A DNA stretch of 64,000 bases from Austwickia sp. Its GTDB lineage: Bacteria; Actinomycetota; Actinomycetes; Actinomycetales; Dermatophilaceae. Position 1 is the stretch's first letter. The number at the start of each line of letters is the position of its first letter. Both the position numbers and the translations under genes were made by a program. The notes beneath the pieces are model-generated. The model saw only the letters and a list, made by a program, of their open reading frames with translations, did no database searches and was not told the DNA's origin. The DNA is taken from contig CP064985.1 of assembly GCA_016699675.1 (NCBI GenBank), positions 2,542,001 through 2,606,000 of the forward strand, written 5' to 3'. Below are positions 44,931 to 54,764 of the stretch, in pieces.

Positions 44931-47291
44931 TCAGAGCTTGGCCGCCAGGCGAACCGCCTGGTCGATGGCGCGCTTGGCGTCGAGCTCGGCCGCGACATCG
45001 GCCCCCCCGATCAGGTGCACCCGGATGGCGGTCTTGCGCAGGGGCTCCACGAGTTCGCGGACGGACTCCTGCCCCGTGCACAGCACGATCGTGTCCGCCT
45101 CGATCACCCGCGGTTCGCGCGGGATGGACGCCTCCCGCGGGCCCAGCCCGGCGCGCCCCCGCAGCCCCTCCATCGCCGAGGACATCGCCGACGTCACGGA
45201 GCCGGCCCGTTCGATGCCCGCCTCCGCCTGGGTGCGGGCCGCGCCGGGCAGCCGCGCGAGGCCGATGCCGCCCAGGTGACCGGCGACCTGCGCCGACGAG
45301 GCAGCCATCGACCCGACGCGGCTGGCGGCCGACCCGGCCCGCCGTACGGCCTTGCGCCCCCCGACCTTGGCCTTGCGCAGCAGCGCCGCGGCGGCGTTGT
45401 CGCCCACGTCGAGGCCGTCGCCGCCGTCGTGACCGGAGGCGCGCTCCGGCTCGGGCGGCGCCGGGACGGTGATGTGCAGCCCGGCGTCGTCGATCGATTC
45501 GTACGTCACCCCCGTCAGGAGCGTGACGCCCTTGGCGCGCAGCGACGCGCGGTGCACCCAACCTGTGGTCTTGCCGAGGTCCTTGCCGATCGAGGAGGTC
45601 TTGCGCTGCAACAGGTAGACCTCGCGCGGGCTCGGGGCGGGCCGCGCCGGCACCAGGCCGCCGGGCGCGTCCTCCGGGTCGCCGACGCCCCACTCGCGCC
45701 GCCAGAGGTCGAGGTCGAGCGTGGGGGAGTGATCGTGGGTGAGGAACTCGCAGACGTCCACCCCGATCCCGCCCGCGCCGAGGACCGCCACGCGCCGCCC
45801 CGCGACGGCCCGCCCGGCCAGCAGGTCGGCGTACGTCACCACCGACGGATGGTCCACCCCGGGCAGGTCGGGCAGCCGTGGCTCGACGCCGGTGGCGAGC
45901 ACGATGTCGTCGTACCCGCCCTCGATCAGCAGCTGCGCGTCCGCCCGCGTCGAGAGGTGCACGCGCACCCCGGTCTCGGCCAGCCGGGTGGTGAAGTAGC
46001 GGATGGTCTCGGTGAACTCCTCCTTGCCGGGGATCCGCGCGGCCAGCCCGAACTGTCCGCCGATCGCCGGCGCCCCCTCGAAGAGGTCCACGGCGTGCCC
46101 GCGCTCCGCCAGGGTCGTCGCGGCCGCGAGTCCGGCCACGCCCGCCCCGACCACGGCGATGAACCGGCGCGACGGCGCCCGCTGGACCACCAGGGTCAGC
46201 TCGCTGCCTGCCCGCGGGTTCACCAGGCAGCTCACCGGGCGTCCCGTGAAGGTGTGATCGAGGCAGGCCTGGTTGCACGCGATGCAGGTGTTGATGTCGT
46301 CGGCGCGGCCGGCGGCCGCCTTGGCCACCCACGCGGGGTCGGCGAGGAACGGCCGGGCCATCGAGACGAGGTCCGCCTGCCCCGCCGCCAGGATCCGCTC
46401 GGCCACCTCGGGGGTGTTGATGCGGTTCGAGGCGCACACCGGGATGCCCACGGCGGCCCGGATCCGGCCGGTCACCTCGGCGAAGGCGGCCCGGGGCACC
46501 GACGTGACGATCGTGGGCACCCGCGCCTCGTGCCAGCCGACGCCGGTGTTGATGAGGGTCGCGCCGGCCGCCTCGACGGCCTGGGCGGTGGCGACGACCT
46601 CCTCCCAGGACTGGCCGTCGGGAACCAGGTCGAGCATGGACAGGCGGTATTGGACGATGAAGTCCGGGCCGGCCGCGCGCCGGACCGCGCGCACCACCTC
46701 CGCGGCGATGCGCTGGCGGTTCGCGGGGCTGCCGCCCCAGTCGTCCGTTCGCCGGTTGGTCCGCGGGGCCAGGAACTGGTTGAGGAAGTAGCCCTCGCTG
46801 CCCATGATCTCCACGCCGTCGTAACCTGCCTCGCGTGCGAGCTCCGCGGCCTTGGCGAAGCCGGCGATCTGACGTCGGATCCCGGCCTCGGACAACGCCA
46901 GCGGGGTGAACGTGGAGATCGGCGCCTTGACCCGCGAGGCGGACACGACGAGGGGGTGCATCCCATAGCGGCCGGCGTGCAGCAGCTGCAACAGGATCTT
47001 GGCGCCGTGCTCGTGGACGGCGTCGGTGATGAGGTGGTGCCTGCCGACGTGGCGTCCGGCGTACAGCCCACCCGCGCCCGGATAGAGCGCGCCCTCGGGC
47101 GTCGGGGAGAAGCCGCCCGTGACGATGGCGCCCACGCCACCCCGTGCGCGCTCGGCATATAACGCAGCCAGCTGGTCGAAGGTCGCCGGGGAATCCTCGA
47201 AGCCGGTGTGCATGGAACCCATCACCACGCGATTGCGCAGCGTGGTGAATCCCAGGTCGAGCGGGGAAAGGAGGGTGCGGTACGGCGTCAC
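44931..47291 (-). CDS. fadH: NADPH-dependent 2,4-dienoyl-CoA reductase-like (FadH/old yellow enzyme family) with large insertion
   Basis: 786 residues. An OYE-type TIM barrel (about 1-350; FEDSPATFDQLAALYAERARG, LLQLLHAGRYG) holds FMN. A Cys cluster CIACNQACLDHTF...CLVNP binds [4Fe-4S]. Then comes FAD binding (VVGAGVAGLAAATTLAERG) and an NAD(P)-binding domain. E. coli FadH is about 670 residues; here about 110 extra residues lie between VPAPPEPERA and REPRVIEADTIVLCTGQE (around residues 615-725). The insert is Ala/Gly-rich with Lys/Arg stretches and looks helical. It should reduce dienoyl-CoA esters or related enals; no beta-oxidation neighbour. Confidence 0.85.
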   Translation of the reverse strand: MTPYRTLLSPLDLGFTTLRNRVVMGSMHTGFEDSPATFDQLAALYAERARGGVGAIVTGGFSPTPEGALYPGAGGLYAGRHVGRHHLITDAVHEHGAKILLQLLHAGRYGMHPLVVSASRVKAPISTFTPLALSEAGIRRQIAGFAKAAELAREAGYDGVEIMGSEGYFLNQFLAPRTNRRTDDWGGSPANRQRIAAEVVRAVRRAAGPDFIVQYRLSMLDLVPDGQSWEEVVATAQAVEAAGATLINTGVGWHEARVPTIVTSVPRAAFAEVTGRIRAAVGIPVCASNRINTPEVAERILAAGQADLVSMARPFLADPAWVAKAAAGRADDINTCIACNQACLDHTFTGRPVSCLVNPRAGSELTLVVQRAPSRRFIAVVGAGVAGLAAATTLAERGHAVDLFEGAPAIGGQFGLAARIPGKEEFTETIRYFTTRLAETGVRVHLSTRADAQLLIEGGYDDIVLATGVEPRLPDLPGVDHPSVVTYADLLAGRAVAGRRVAVLGAGGIGVDVCEFLTHDHSPTLDLDLWRREWGVGDPEDAPGGLVPARPAPSPREVYLLQRKTSSIGKDLGKTTGWVHRASLRAKGVTLLTGVTYESIDDAGLHITVPAPPEPERASGHDGGDGLDVGDNAAAALLRKAKVGGRKAVRRAGSAASRVGSMAASSAQVAGHLGGIGLARLPGAARTQAEAGIERAGSVTSAMSSAMEGLRGRAGLGPREASIPREPRVIEADTIVLCTGQESVRELVEPLRKTAIRVHLIGGADVAAELDAKRAIDQAVRLAAKL

Positions 47292-47491
47292 GGGAGAACT
47301 CCTGGGCGGCTGCGCGGCCGCCGCGGGCGTCGTCCGTCGTCCGCCGCGGCCGCAGGGTCACGCGTGGGTTATCGCGCAATCGATGCGTGGAACGTAACAT
47401 CGTCGGGCCCCCCGCGCCTCTCGCGCGAGCGCCCGGGAGGAGCCCGCGCCGGTCAGCGGTCGTTCGGGTACGTCGAGAGGGCCGGCGCGTA

Positions 47492-47518
47492 TTTGCACTC
47501 GGGGGGGTCGAGTGCTAA
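47492..47518 (+). promoter_or_regulatory. CIRCE operator 1 (HrcA)
   Basis: TTTGCACTC at 47492-47500, nine bases, GAGTGCTAA at 47510-47518. This fits the HrcA-binding consensus TTAGCACTC-N9-GAGTGCTAA with one mismatch. Confidence 0.92.
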
Positions 47519-47526
47519 TCATGGAG

Positions 47527-47553
47527 TTAGCACTCTCGGTGTGTGAGTGATAA
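47527..47553 (+). promoter_or_regulatory. CIRCE operator 2 (HrcA)
   Basis: TTAGCACTC at 47527-47535, nine bases, GAGTGATAA at 47545-47553, one mismatch in the right arm. It is spaced eight bases after operator 1, so two HrcA dimers could bind in tandem. Confidence 0.88.
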
Positions 47554-47753
47554 CCGACGCGGGTCCCGCGCCGAGTCCCTGCACCCGGGCAGTGAGCTCG
47601 TGGGACGACCCCGTGTCACGAGCTGGGAGACCACCCTGACCGGATCCGGTGAGGCCCGGAAGAGCGGCGCGAACGGCGCACCGCAACGTCGGGCCGTCCG
47701 TCGCGGGCGCCGCCCGGTCGCCACATCCGCCTCTGTGGGAGGAAACCACCGGA
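47554..47753 (+). other. 200-base 5' leader of groEL
   Basis: Between operator 2 and the groEL ATG. A hairpin AGCTCGTG/CACGAGCT lies at 47595-47624. A GGGAGGAAA ribosome site precedes the start at about 47737-47745. No groES open frame is present in the leader. Confidence 0.6.
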
Positions 47754-49382
<1,629 letters not shown>

Positions 49383-49402
49383 CGAATTGCGCAGCGTAAA
49401 TC

Positions 49403-49433
49403 GAGGGCCCGGGGGTTTTTTTCCCGGGCTCTC
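49403..49433 (+). terminator. groEL terminator, first copy
   Basis: GAGGGCCCGGG pairs with CCCGGGCTCTC (one mismatch) across a T-rich loop (GGTTTTTTT). Confidence 0.75.
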
Positions 49434-49470
49434 GGCTGTAGTGGAGTGTGCGGAGGAAGCCGAGTTGGCC

Positions 49471-49532
49471 ATGGGCTTCTGACGAAGCATTCAGCGCAGG
49501 TCGAAGGCCCGGGACGCCCGTCCCGGGCCTTC
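49471..49532 (+). repeat. Duplicated groEL 3' end with second terminator
   Basis: ATGGGCTTCTGACGAA at 49471 repeats the last codons and stop of groEL (49371) exactly 100 bases downstream, and GAAGGCCCGGGAC/GTCCCGGGCCTTC at 49503-49532 forms a perfect second hairpin related to the first. The tail copy has no upstream coding frame. Confidence 0.8.
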
Positions 49533-49549
49533 GCTCTGGGTGGGGGGAC

Positions 49550-50347
49550 CTAGGCGGCGGCCGAGAGCTGGGCGGCCAGCTCGCGGCGCAGGAGTTCGAG
49601 CAGGCCGTCGGTGTCGTACGGCGTGTGGGCCAGCCGCCCGTCCGCCGTGGCGTGGATCTCGACCCAGCCGGCTTCGCACAGGACCAGCCGGAGGCGGACG
49701 TGGCCGCGCTGACCGCGGACGACGAGGCTGGCCTCCCCGATGAGCCCCGTCGCGAGCGAGGCGAGCAGGGGCGGCGCCGCAGGGAATCCGGCTCGGTGGG
49801 CGACGGCTGTGGCGGCGGCGTCATCGCCGGACCGCAGCGCGACGACGAGTTCGCGCGCCAGGTCGGGGGCGATGGCTGCGGCACGCACGCCGTCCGGGGT
49901 CGACCCGCCGGAGGGCAGATGACTCAGCACTTCCTGGGCCAGTCGCGCCACAGGGAAGGCGCTGACCGTCACCCCGTCCACGAGCTGCGGACTGTCGTCC
50001 GCGGGGACGACCACCGCGCGGGCGAGGGAGGATGCGGCGACGCCGTTGGTCCAGGCGAGGACCATCGCGCCCTCGCCGCACACGGAGACCTGCAGATCGA
50101 CCTCGGCGGCGGCCGCCGCCTTGAGGCGCAGCGCCCGGCGGGTGAGTTCGTCCTCGCCGTCGAGGATCTTTGGGTCGCCCGCCTCGACGCCCGCGGCTTC
50201 GCACCAGGCGGCGACCTGATCGGCCGGCGGCACGAACACATCGGGCAGGCGCAGGTGGCGCAGTCCGGCGGTGAGGGGCAGCCACTCCCGTTCCGAGAGC
50301 GCGCACCGCAGCGCCCCGTCGTGCACGGTCATGTTGACGCGGGCCAT
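49550..50347 (-). CDS. Protein of unknown function, possibly EspG-like
   Basis: 265 residues from the ATG at 50347 with a GGGGGT site upstream. No motif I can assign firmly. Alternating strands and helices (LQVSVCGEGAMVLAWTNGVA; VRGQRGHVRLRLVLCEAGWV) and a closing TDGLLELLRRELAAQL resemble in layout the EspG secretion-associated proteins of actinobacteria, which would fit the type VII genes further on; this is weak. No signal peptide or membrane helix is seen. It is convergent with groEL. Confidence 0.45.
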   Translation of the reverse strand: MARVNMTVHDGALRCALSEREWLPLTAGLRHLRLPDVFVPPADQVAAWCEAAGVEAGDPKILDGEDELTRRALRLKAAAAAEVDLQVSVCGEGAMVLAWTNGVAASSLARAVVVPADDSPQLVDGVTVSAFPVARLAQEVLSHLPSGGSTPDGVRAAAIAPDLARELVVALRSGDDAAATAVAHRAGFPAAPPLLASLATGLIGEASLVVRGQRGHVRLRLVLCEAGWVEIHATADGRLAHTPYDTDGLLELLRRELAAQLSAAA

Positions 50348-50540
50348 CGGACCCCCTTCATTCGCTCGGTGCGGCTGGATCGCCCACTCCCTCAGTGAAA
50401 TCGGCGGCGCGCGGCGGTTCTCAATGAGTTCGCGCGACACGCCGCGCCCGGGGCCGGGGTGGACCCCCGGTCACGGCCCGGGACCTGGGGGGACCTAGGG
50501 TTGAGCCGGCGTACGACGTACCATCCCCCACGGAGGCCCG

Positions 50541-51452
50541 ATGCCCCGCAAAGACGCGCTGCTGGCGCTGGCCGTCGCGGTCGTGTGGGGCGTGAACTTC
50601 GTCGCCGCCTCGATCGGGATGGAGTCGGTGCCGCCGCTGCTGTTCGCGGCGATGCGCTTCACGTTGGTGGCGATCCCGGCGGTGTTCTTCGTGCGGCCGC
50701 CGGGCAACGGCTGGAAGACCGTCGTGGCCTGCGGGTTCGCGATGGGCGCCGGCCAGTTCGGGCTGCTCTACACCGCGCTGTCCTGGGGGATGCCCGCGGG
50801 CCTGGCGTCGCTGGTGTTGCAGGTGCAGACGGTGTTCACCGTGGTCATCGCCTCGCTGTGGCTGCGGGAGCGGCCGACCCCCTACCAACTCGCGGGCATC
50901 GCCGTGGGGGTCGTGGGGATGGCCGTCGTAGGCGCCAAGCACCTCGCGGCGGCCCCGATCCTGCCGTTCCTCATGACCGTCGCCGCGGCGGCCTCGTGGG
51001 CCACCGGCAACGTGTTGACCCGGCGCCGGCCGCCGCGTGACGGCTTCTCCTTGGTGGTCTGGTCCGCGTTGGTCTCGCCCGTGCCGCTGCTCGCCCTGTC
51101 GCTGCTCGTGGAGGGCTGGGAGCGGGACTGGGCGGCGCTGACCACCATGTCGGCGCGCTCGGTGGTCGGGCTGGCGTTCGTGACGTACGGCGCGTCGATG
51201 CTCGGCTACGGCCTGTGGAACCTGCTGCTGTCCCGGCACGCGGCGTCCACCGTGGCCCCGTGGTCGATGCTCGTGCCCCCGATCGGGACGATCGCGGCGT
51301 ACTTCTACAGCGGCGAGGAGCCCGGGTGGATCGGCGTCCTGGGCGGCGTGGTGGTCACGGTGGGGGTGCTCATGGCCCTCGGCGTACGGCCCGGCGTCGT
51401 TCGGATGGACCAGCCCCGGCGGCGGCCGGCGGCCGAACCTCCCGGGCTCTAG
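50541..51452 (+). CDS. EamA/DMT-family transporter
   Basis: 303 residues after a GGAGG site. Ten predicted membrane helices in two EamA repeats. DALLALAVAVVWGVNFVAASIGM opens the first; LQVQTVFTVVIASLWLRERPTPYQLAGIA ends it. The second repeat has PWSMLVPPIGTIAAYFYSGEEP. Such proteins export amino acids or other metabolites; the substrate is not readable. It stands divergent from the gene at 49550-50347. Confidence 0.9.
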   Translation: MPRKDALLALAVAVVWGVNFVAASIGMESVPPLLFAAMRFTLVAIPAVFFVRPPGNGWKTVVACGFAMGAGQFGLLYTALSWGMPAGLASLVLQVQTVFTVVIASLWLRERPTPYQLAGIAVGVVGMAVVGAKHLAAAPILPFLMTVAAAASWATGNVLTRRRPPRDGFSLVVWSALVSPVPLLALSLLVEGWERDWAALTTMSARSVVGLAFVTYGASMLGYGLWNLLLSRHAASTVAPWSMLVPPIGTIAAYFYSGEEPGWIGVLGGVVVTVGVLMALGVRPGVVRMDQPRRRPAAEPPGL

Positions 51453-51496
51453 CGACCTTCGCGGCCCCCGACGCGCGCCTCGAGCGCGAGCGACGG

Positions 51497-51784
51497 TTAG
51501 TCGTCGGCGGTGACGGGCCAGCCGCCGACCCGCAGCCGCTGCGAGACGCGATCCATCTCGTCGGGGGAGGGCAGCTCGAGGGTGCGCTTGAGGATGCCGG
51601 CGCCGACGTCGATCCGATCCGCGGGGATGATCCCCTTGCGGACGAGCTCCTGGCCGAGATCGGTCACTTCGTCATCCGACAGCCGCCGGCGCAACAGGGC
51701 CATGAGAGGGACATAGTCCTGGTCGGGAACGCCGTTGGGATATCCGGCGCGCACCCAGTTGATGAATCGGTCTAAGGGACCCAC
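51497..51784 (-). CDS. DUF3349 protein, paralogue A
   Basis: 95 residues from GTG 51784, which follows GGGAGG. FINWVRAGYPNGVPDQDYVPLMALLRRRLSDDEV is the DUF3349 signature (quoted in part), ending KRTLELPSPDEMDRVSQRLRVGGWPV. The family is actinobacterial, structurally small and helical, without known function. A paralogue lies 200 bp upstream on the same strand. Confidence 0.85.
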   Translation of the reverse strand: MGPLDRFINWVRAGYPNGVPDQDYVPLMALLRRRLSDDEVTDLGQELVRKGIIPADRIDVGAGILKRTLELPSPDEMDRVSQRLRVGGWPVTADD

Positions 51785-51984
51785 GTGGCCTCCCTTCGGC
51801 CCTACTCGTGGTGGGTACGGTGCGGCGTGGTGCGTCGAAACCTTGACGGTACGCCGACCGAGGCGCCGATTGATGCATTGTCCCGCATGTCGGTTTCCGC
51901 GAGCTCGGGAATGATCGTCGCCCGGGAATGTCGGTGGCGCAAGCAAACTCTTGGCGCGCCCGCCTGGTGCGCGGTGCCCCGGTG

Positions 51985-52305
51985 TCAGCCGGCGGGGGCG
52001 GGCTCGGCGCCGCCGTTGGCGTCGGCGAGGGGCCATCCTCCGCTGGCCAGCCGCGCGGCAACGCGGCGGATGTCGTCCTCGGAAGCGTGCCCCCGCAGAT
52101 GCCTTTCGATGCGCCGACGGATTTCGTCGTCATCGATGGGCTCATCGCCATTCGCGGCTCGGATCTGCTCGCCGACCTTGACGATCTCCTCCTCGGTCAG
52201 GTGCCGCTGCAGCACACCGAAGAGGGCGATGTAGTCCTCCCGGGGGACACCCTGGGGGTAACCCTCCCGGAGCCAATCCAGGATTCGGGAAAACGAAAAC
52301 GCCAT
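51985..52305 (-). CDS. DUF3349 protein, paralogue B
   Basis: 106 residues from the ATG at 52305; an in-frame GTG six codons earlier is possible. WLREGYPQGVPREDYIALFGVLQRHLTEEEIV matches paralogue A, and the end (DIRRVAARLASGGWPLADANGG) also aligns. The middle is longer and acidic (GDEPIDDDEIRRR). The pair looks like an old tandem duplication. Its 200-bp gap to paralogue A holds no other gene. Confidence 0.85.
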   Translation of the reverse strand: MAFSFSRILDWLREGYPQGVPREDYIALFGVLQRHLTEEEIVKVGEQIRAANGDEPIDDDEIRRRIERHLRGHASEDDIRRVAARLASGGWPLADANGGAEPAPAG

Positions 52306-52457
52306 GGGACACCGCCTGGTCACGCTGGATGCGGGGGCGCCGGAGGAATCCCGGCGATTTCCCGCATCGTAGTGGGCGGACGCTTCCGGGGGTAACCGGG
52401 CGCCGGCCCCGCCAGCTCGGCCGGTCAGGCCGGTGTCGTGGCGTCAGTGTGCGGCGA

Positions 52458-52754
52458 TCACTTGGCCTTGGGGGCGAACGTCGGGAACACGTGCTCGAAG
52501 CTGACGGTCTGCCCGAGTCCCGACGCGACGACGATGGCGATGCCGGTGCCGATGAAGAACAGGACCAGGGCGAAGATCGCCAGCCCGATGACCTTGCCGA
52601 CGGGGTGACCGCTGGCGTGATCGAGTTCGGCGTCGCCGCCCGCGCCGTACGCCATGGACTTCACGCCCAGGGCGAACAGCGCGGGCAGTCCGGCGCCGAC
52701 GAGCAGGGAGATGGCGAGGACCTTCCAGGCCGCGGACGCGAGCAGGGTGAGCAT
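52458..52754 (-). CDS. Small membrane protein next to phosphate transporter
   Basis: 98 residues from the ATG after GAGGAGG. Two hydrophobic helices (WKVLAISLLVGAGLPALFALGV and VIGLAIFALVLFFIGTGIAIV) flank a polar loop with AYGAGGDAELDHASGHPVGK. It follows the PiT gene by 13 bases and probably belongs to the same transcript; small two-helix proteins often accompany actinobacterial PiT genes. Function unknown. Confidence 0.65.
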   Translation of the reverse strand: MLTLLASAAWKVLAISLLVGAGLPALFALGVKSMAYGAGGDAELDHASGHPVGKVIGLAIFALVLFFIGTGIAIVVASGLGQTVSFEHVFPTFAPKAK

Positions 52755-52767
52755 GTCGAGGTCCTCC

Positions 52768-54087
52768 TCAGGCGCGCGGGGCGTCGGTCGTGGTGATGGT
52801 GTCGCCACCGGGAGTGGCGCCCGAGCCGGCCGCGGCGAGGTGAGCGGCCGCGGCGGGGGTGGTGGCGTCGTCGTCCGCGGCGGCCGCGGCGCGGCGCGAC
52901 ATCTGGTTCTCGTCCCAGTCGTCGTTCACGTTGTTGTGGTCGACGGGGGCGCGCCGCGAGCGCAGGAACATGTACGTCGAGAGGCCGAGCAGGATCGCGA
53001 AGACGACGAGCGGGCCGACGTAGCCACCGAAGGCATGCCCGATGAAGAAGGTCGCGGCGCCCACCAGGCCCGCGCTGGGCAGGGTGATCAGCCACGCGGC
53101 GACCATGCGGCCGGCGACGCCCCAGCGCACCTCGGCGCCGGGCTTGCCGACGCCGGTGCCCAGGATCGAGCCCGTGGCGACGTGTGTGGTCGACAGGGCG
53201 AAGCCCAGGTGGCTGGAGGTGAGGATGACCGCGGCGGAGGCGGACTCGGCCGCCATCCCCTGCGGCGACGAGATCTCCACCAGGCCCTTGCCCAGGGTGC
53301 GGATGATGCGCCACCCGCCGAGGTAGGTGCCCAGCGCGATCGCGAAGGCGCAGGCCACCTTGACCCACAGCGGGATGCTGTGGGTGTCGCTCCAGGAGCC
53401 GTGCGCGATCAGCGCGAGGGTGATGACCCCCATCGTCTTTTGGGCGTCGTTGGTGCCGTGCGCCAAGGAGACGAGCGACGCCGTGCCGATCTGGCCCCAG
53501 CGGAAGCCCGTCTCCTTGTAGCGCTCGGCCACGTTGGCGGTGATGCGGAAGATCAGCCAGGTGCCCACGGCGGCCACCAGGCCCGCGACGACCGGGGACA
53601 GCAGCGCCGGCATGATGACCTTGCCGAGCACCCCGTCGAGCTTGCTGCCGTCGCCGGCCCAGTTGACCCCGGCCCAGCCGATCCCCGCGACCGTCGCGCC
53701 GATCATGCCGCCGAACAGGGCATGGGATGAACTCGAGGGGAGCCCGAGGAGCCACGTCAACAGGTTCCACACGATGCCGCCGACCAGTCCGCAGAGCACG
53801 ATCATCAGCAGCGCCTCGCCGTGGTTGGCGAGGAACTCCGCTTTGGGTGCGCCGGACTTGTCCTGGATCTTGATGACGGCGTTCGTCACGGTGAGGGCGA
53901 CCTCCACCGAGAGGAACGCGCCGACAAGGTTGAGCAGGGCAGACAAGGTGACGGCGGTCTTGGGCTTGAGGGCACCGGTGGCGATGGACGTGGCCATCGC
54001 ATTGCCGGTGTCATGGAAGCCGTTGGTGAAGTCGAAGGCCAGGGCTGTGACGACCACGAGGGCCACGAGGAGCAGGGCTACGTCCAC
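52768..54087 (-). CDS. pitA: Inorganic phosphate transporter, PiT family
   Basis: 439 residues. The PiT repeats are visible: DFTNGFHDTGNAMATSIATGAL near the N-terminus and SLAHGTNDAQKTMGVITLAL in the middle, each with the conserved Asn-Asp/His pair, and GLPSSSSHALFGGMIGA plus LGFALSTTHVATGSILGTG. About ten to eleven helices. It imports phosphate with H+ or as metal-phosphate. The C-terminal tail beyond the last helix is an Ala/Asp/Thr-rich stretch of about 60 residues. Confidence 0.94.
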   Translation of the reverse strand: MDVALLLVALVVVTALAFDFTNGFHDTGNAMATSIATGALKPKTAVTLSALLNLVGAFLSVEVALTVTNAVIKIQDKSGAPKAEFLANHGEALLMIVLCGLVGGIVWNLLTWLLGLPSSSSHALFGGMIGATVAGIGWAGVNWAGDGSKLDGVLGKVIMPALLSPVVAGLVAAVGTWLIFRITANVAERYKETGFRWGQIGTASLVSLAHGTNDAQKTMGVITLALIAHGSWSDTHSIPLWVKVACAFAIALGTYLGGWRIIRTLGKGLVEISSPQGMAAESASAAVILTSSHLGFALSTTHVATGSILGTGVGKPGAEVRWGVAGRMVAAWLITLPSAGLVGAATFFIGHAFGGYVGPLVVFAILLGLSTYMFLRSRRAPVDHNNVNDDWDENQMSRRAAAAADDDATTPAAAAHLAAAGSGATPGGDTITTTDAPRA

Positions 54088-54241
54088 ATGCCTTATTGTG
54101 ACGCGTCCGCCTTGGTGATCATGCCCATTGGACGGCCGTTCACTTTGTCCATGCGGCCTGACCTGGCGCTTTGTTCTGACAGTTCAACTGATGTTCGCTT
54201 AAGGCGCCCTGAGTCAGCCCCTGGAGAGCCGGGCCCGCCCG

Positions 54242-54535
54242 TTAGCGGGCGAATAGCGCGGCGTTGGCGGCCTCGACGTCCGCGTATTGGGTGCCGGCCC
54301 GCGACAGCGCCGTCTCGATGGAGTCCAGCGACTCCCGCACCGTCCGTTGCGTGGCGCTCCACTGGGTGACGACCTGTTGGAATCCGGCCGCGGCGGATCC
54401 GCGCCAGGCGCCCTGGAGCGCGGAGAGCCGGGCCATCATGCTGGCGACGTCGGACTCGATCTGGCCGGACATGCGTCGGATGTCGCCGGCGGCGGCGGTG
54501 ATCTGCTGGGTGTCGACCTGGAACTGGCTGCTCAT
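54242..54535 (-). CDS. WXG100-family protein (EsxA/EsxB-like)
   Basis: 97 residues, the family size. The WXG turn is LQGAWRGSAAAGF in the middle, between two long helices. The C-terminal part (SIETALSRAGTQYADVEAANAALF) has a YxxxE-type pattern (YADVE), the type VII export signal. No second esx gene is adjacent; the other secretion genes lie 4.2 kb downstream across the PepD-MprAB locus. It is expected to be secreted as a dimer. Confidence 0.9.
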   Translation of the reverse strand: MSSQFQVDTQQITAAAGDIRRMSGQIESDVASMMARLSALQGAWRGSAAAGFQQVVTQWSATQRTVRESLDSIETALSRAGTQYADVEAANAALFAR

Positions 54536-54764
54536 GGCGGGCCCTTTCGTCGGGCGGCGAGGGCGGTCCGGCGTCCTCGCCGGGCCCTGCCGTGCGGCGT
54601 CGCGACCGGGCGGCCGCGACTTGCCTCACGCTAGGCGCGGCCGTCGCAGGCCCTCCGGCGTCATCCACAGCCTCGGCAGCGGGGCGGGGGTGTGGACGAT
54701 CGCGGGGCGACGATGTCGAGTAGCCCCCCCCGGTGCCCCGCCCGGGCCACCGGAGGGCCCCTCC

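Noticed and set aside
47554..47753. groES gene ahead of groEL
   Set aside because: No open frame with GroES motifs; only leader sequence is present.
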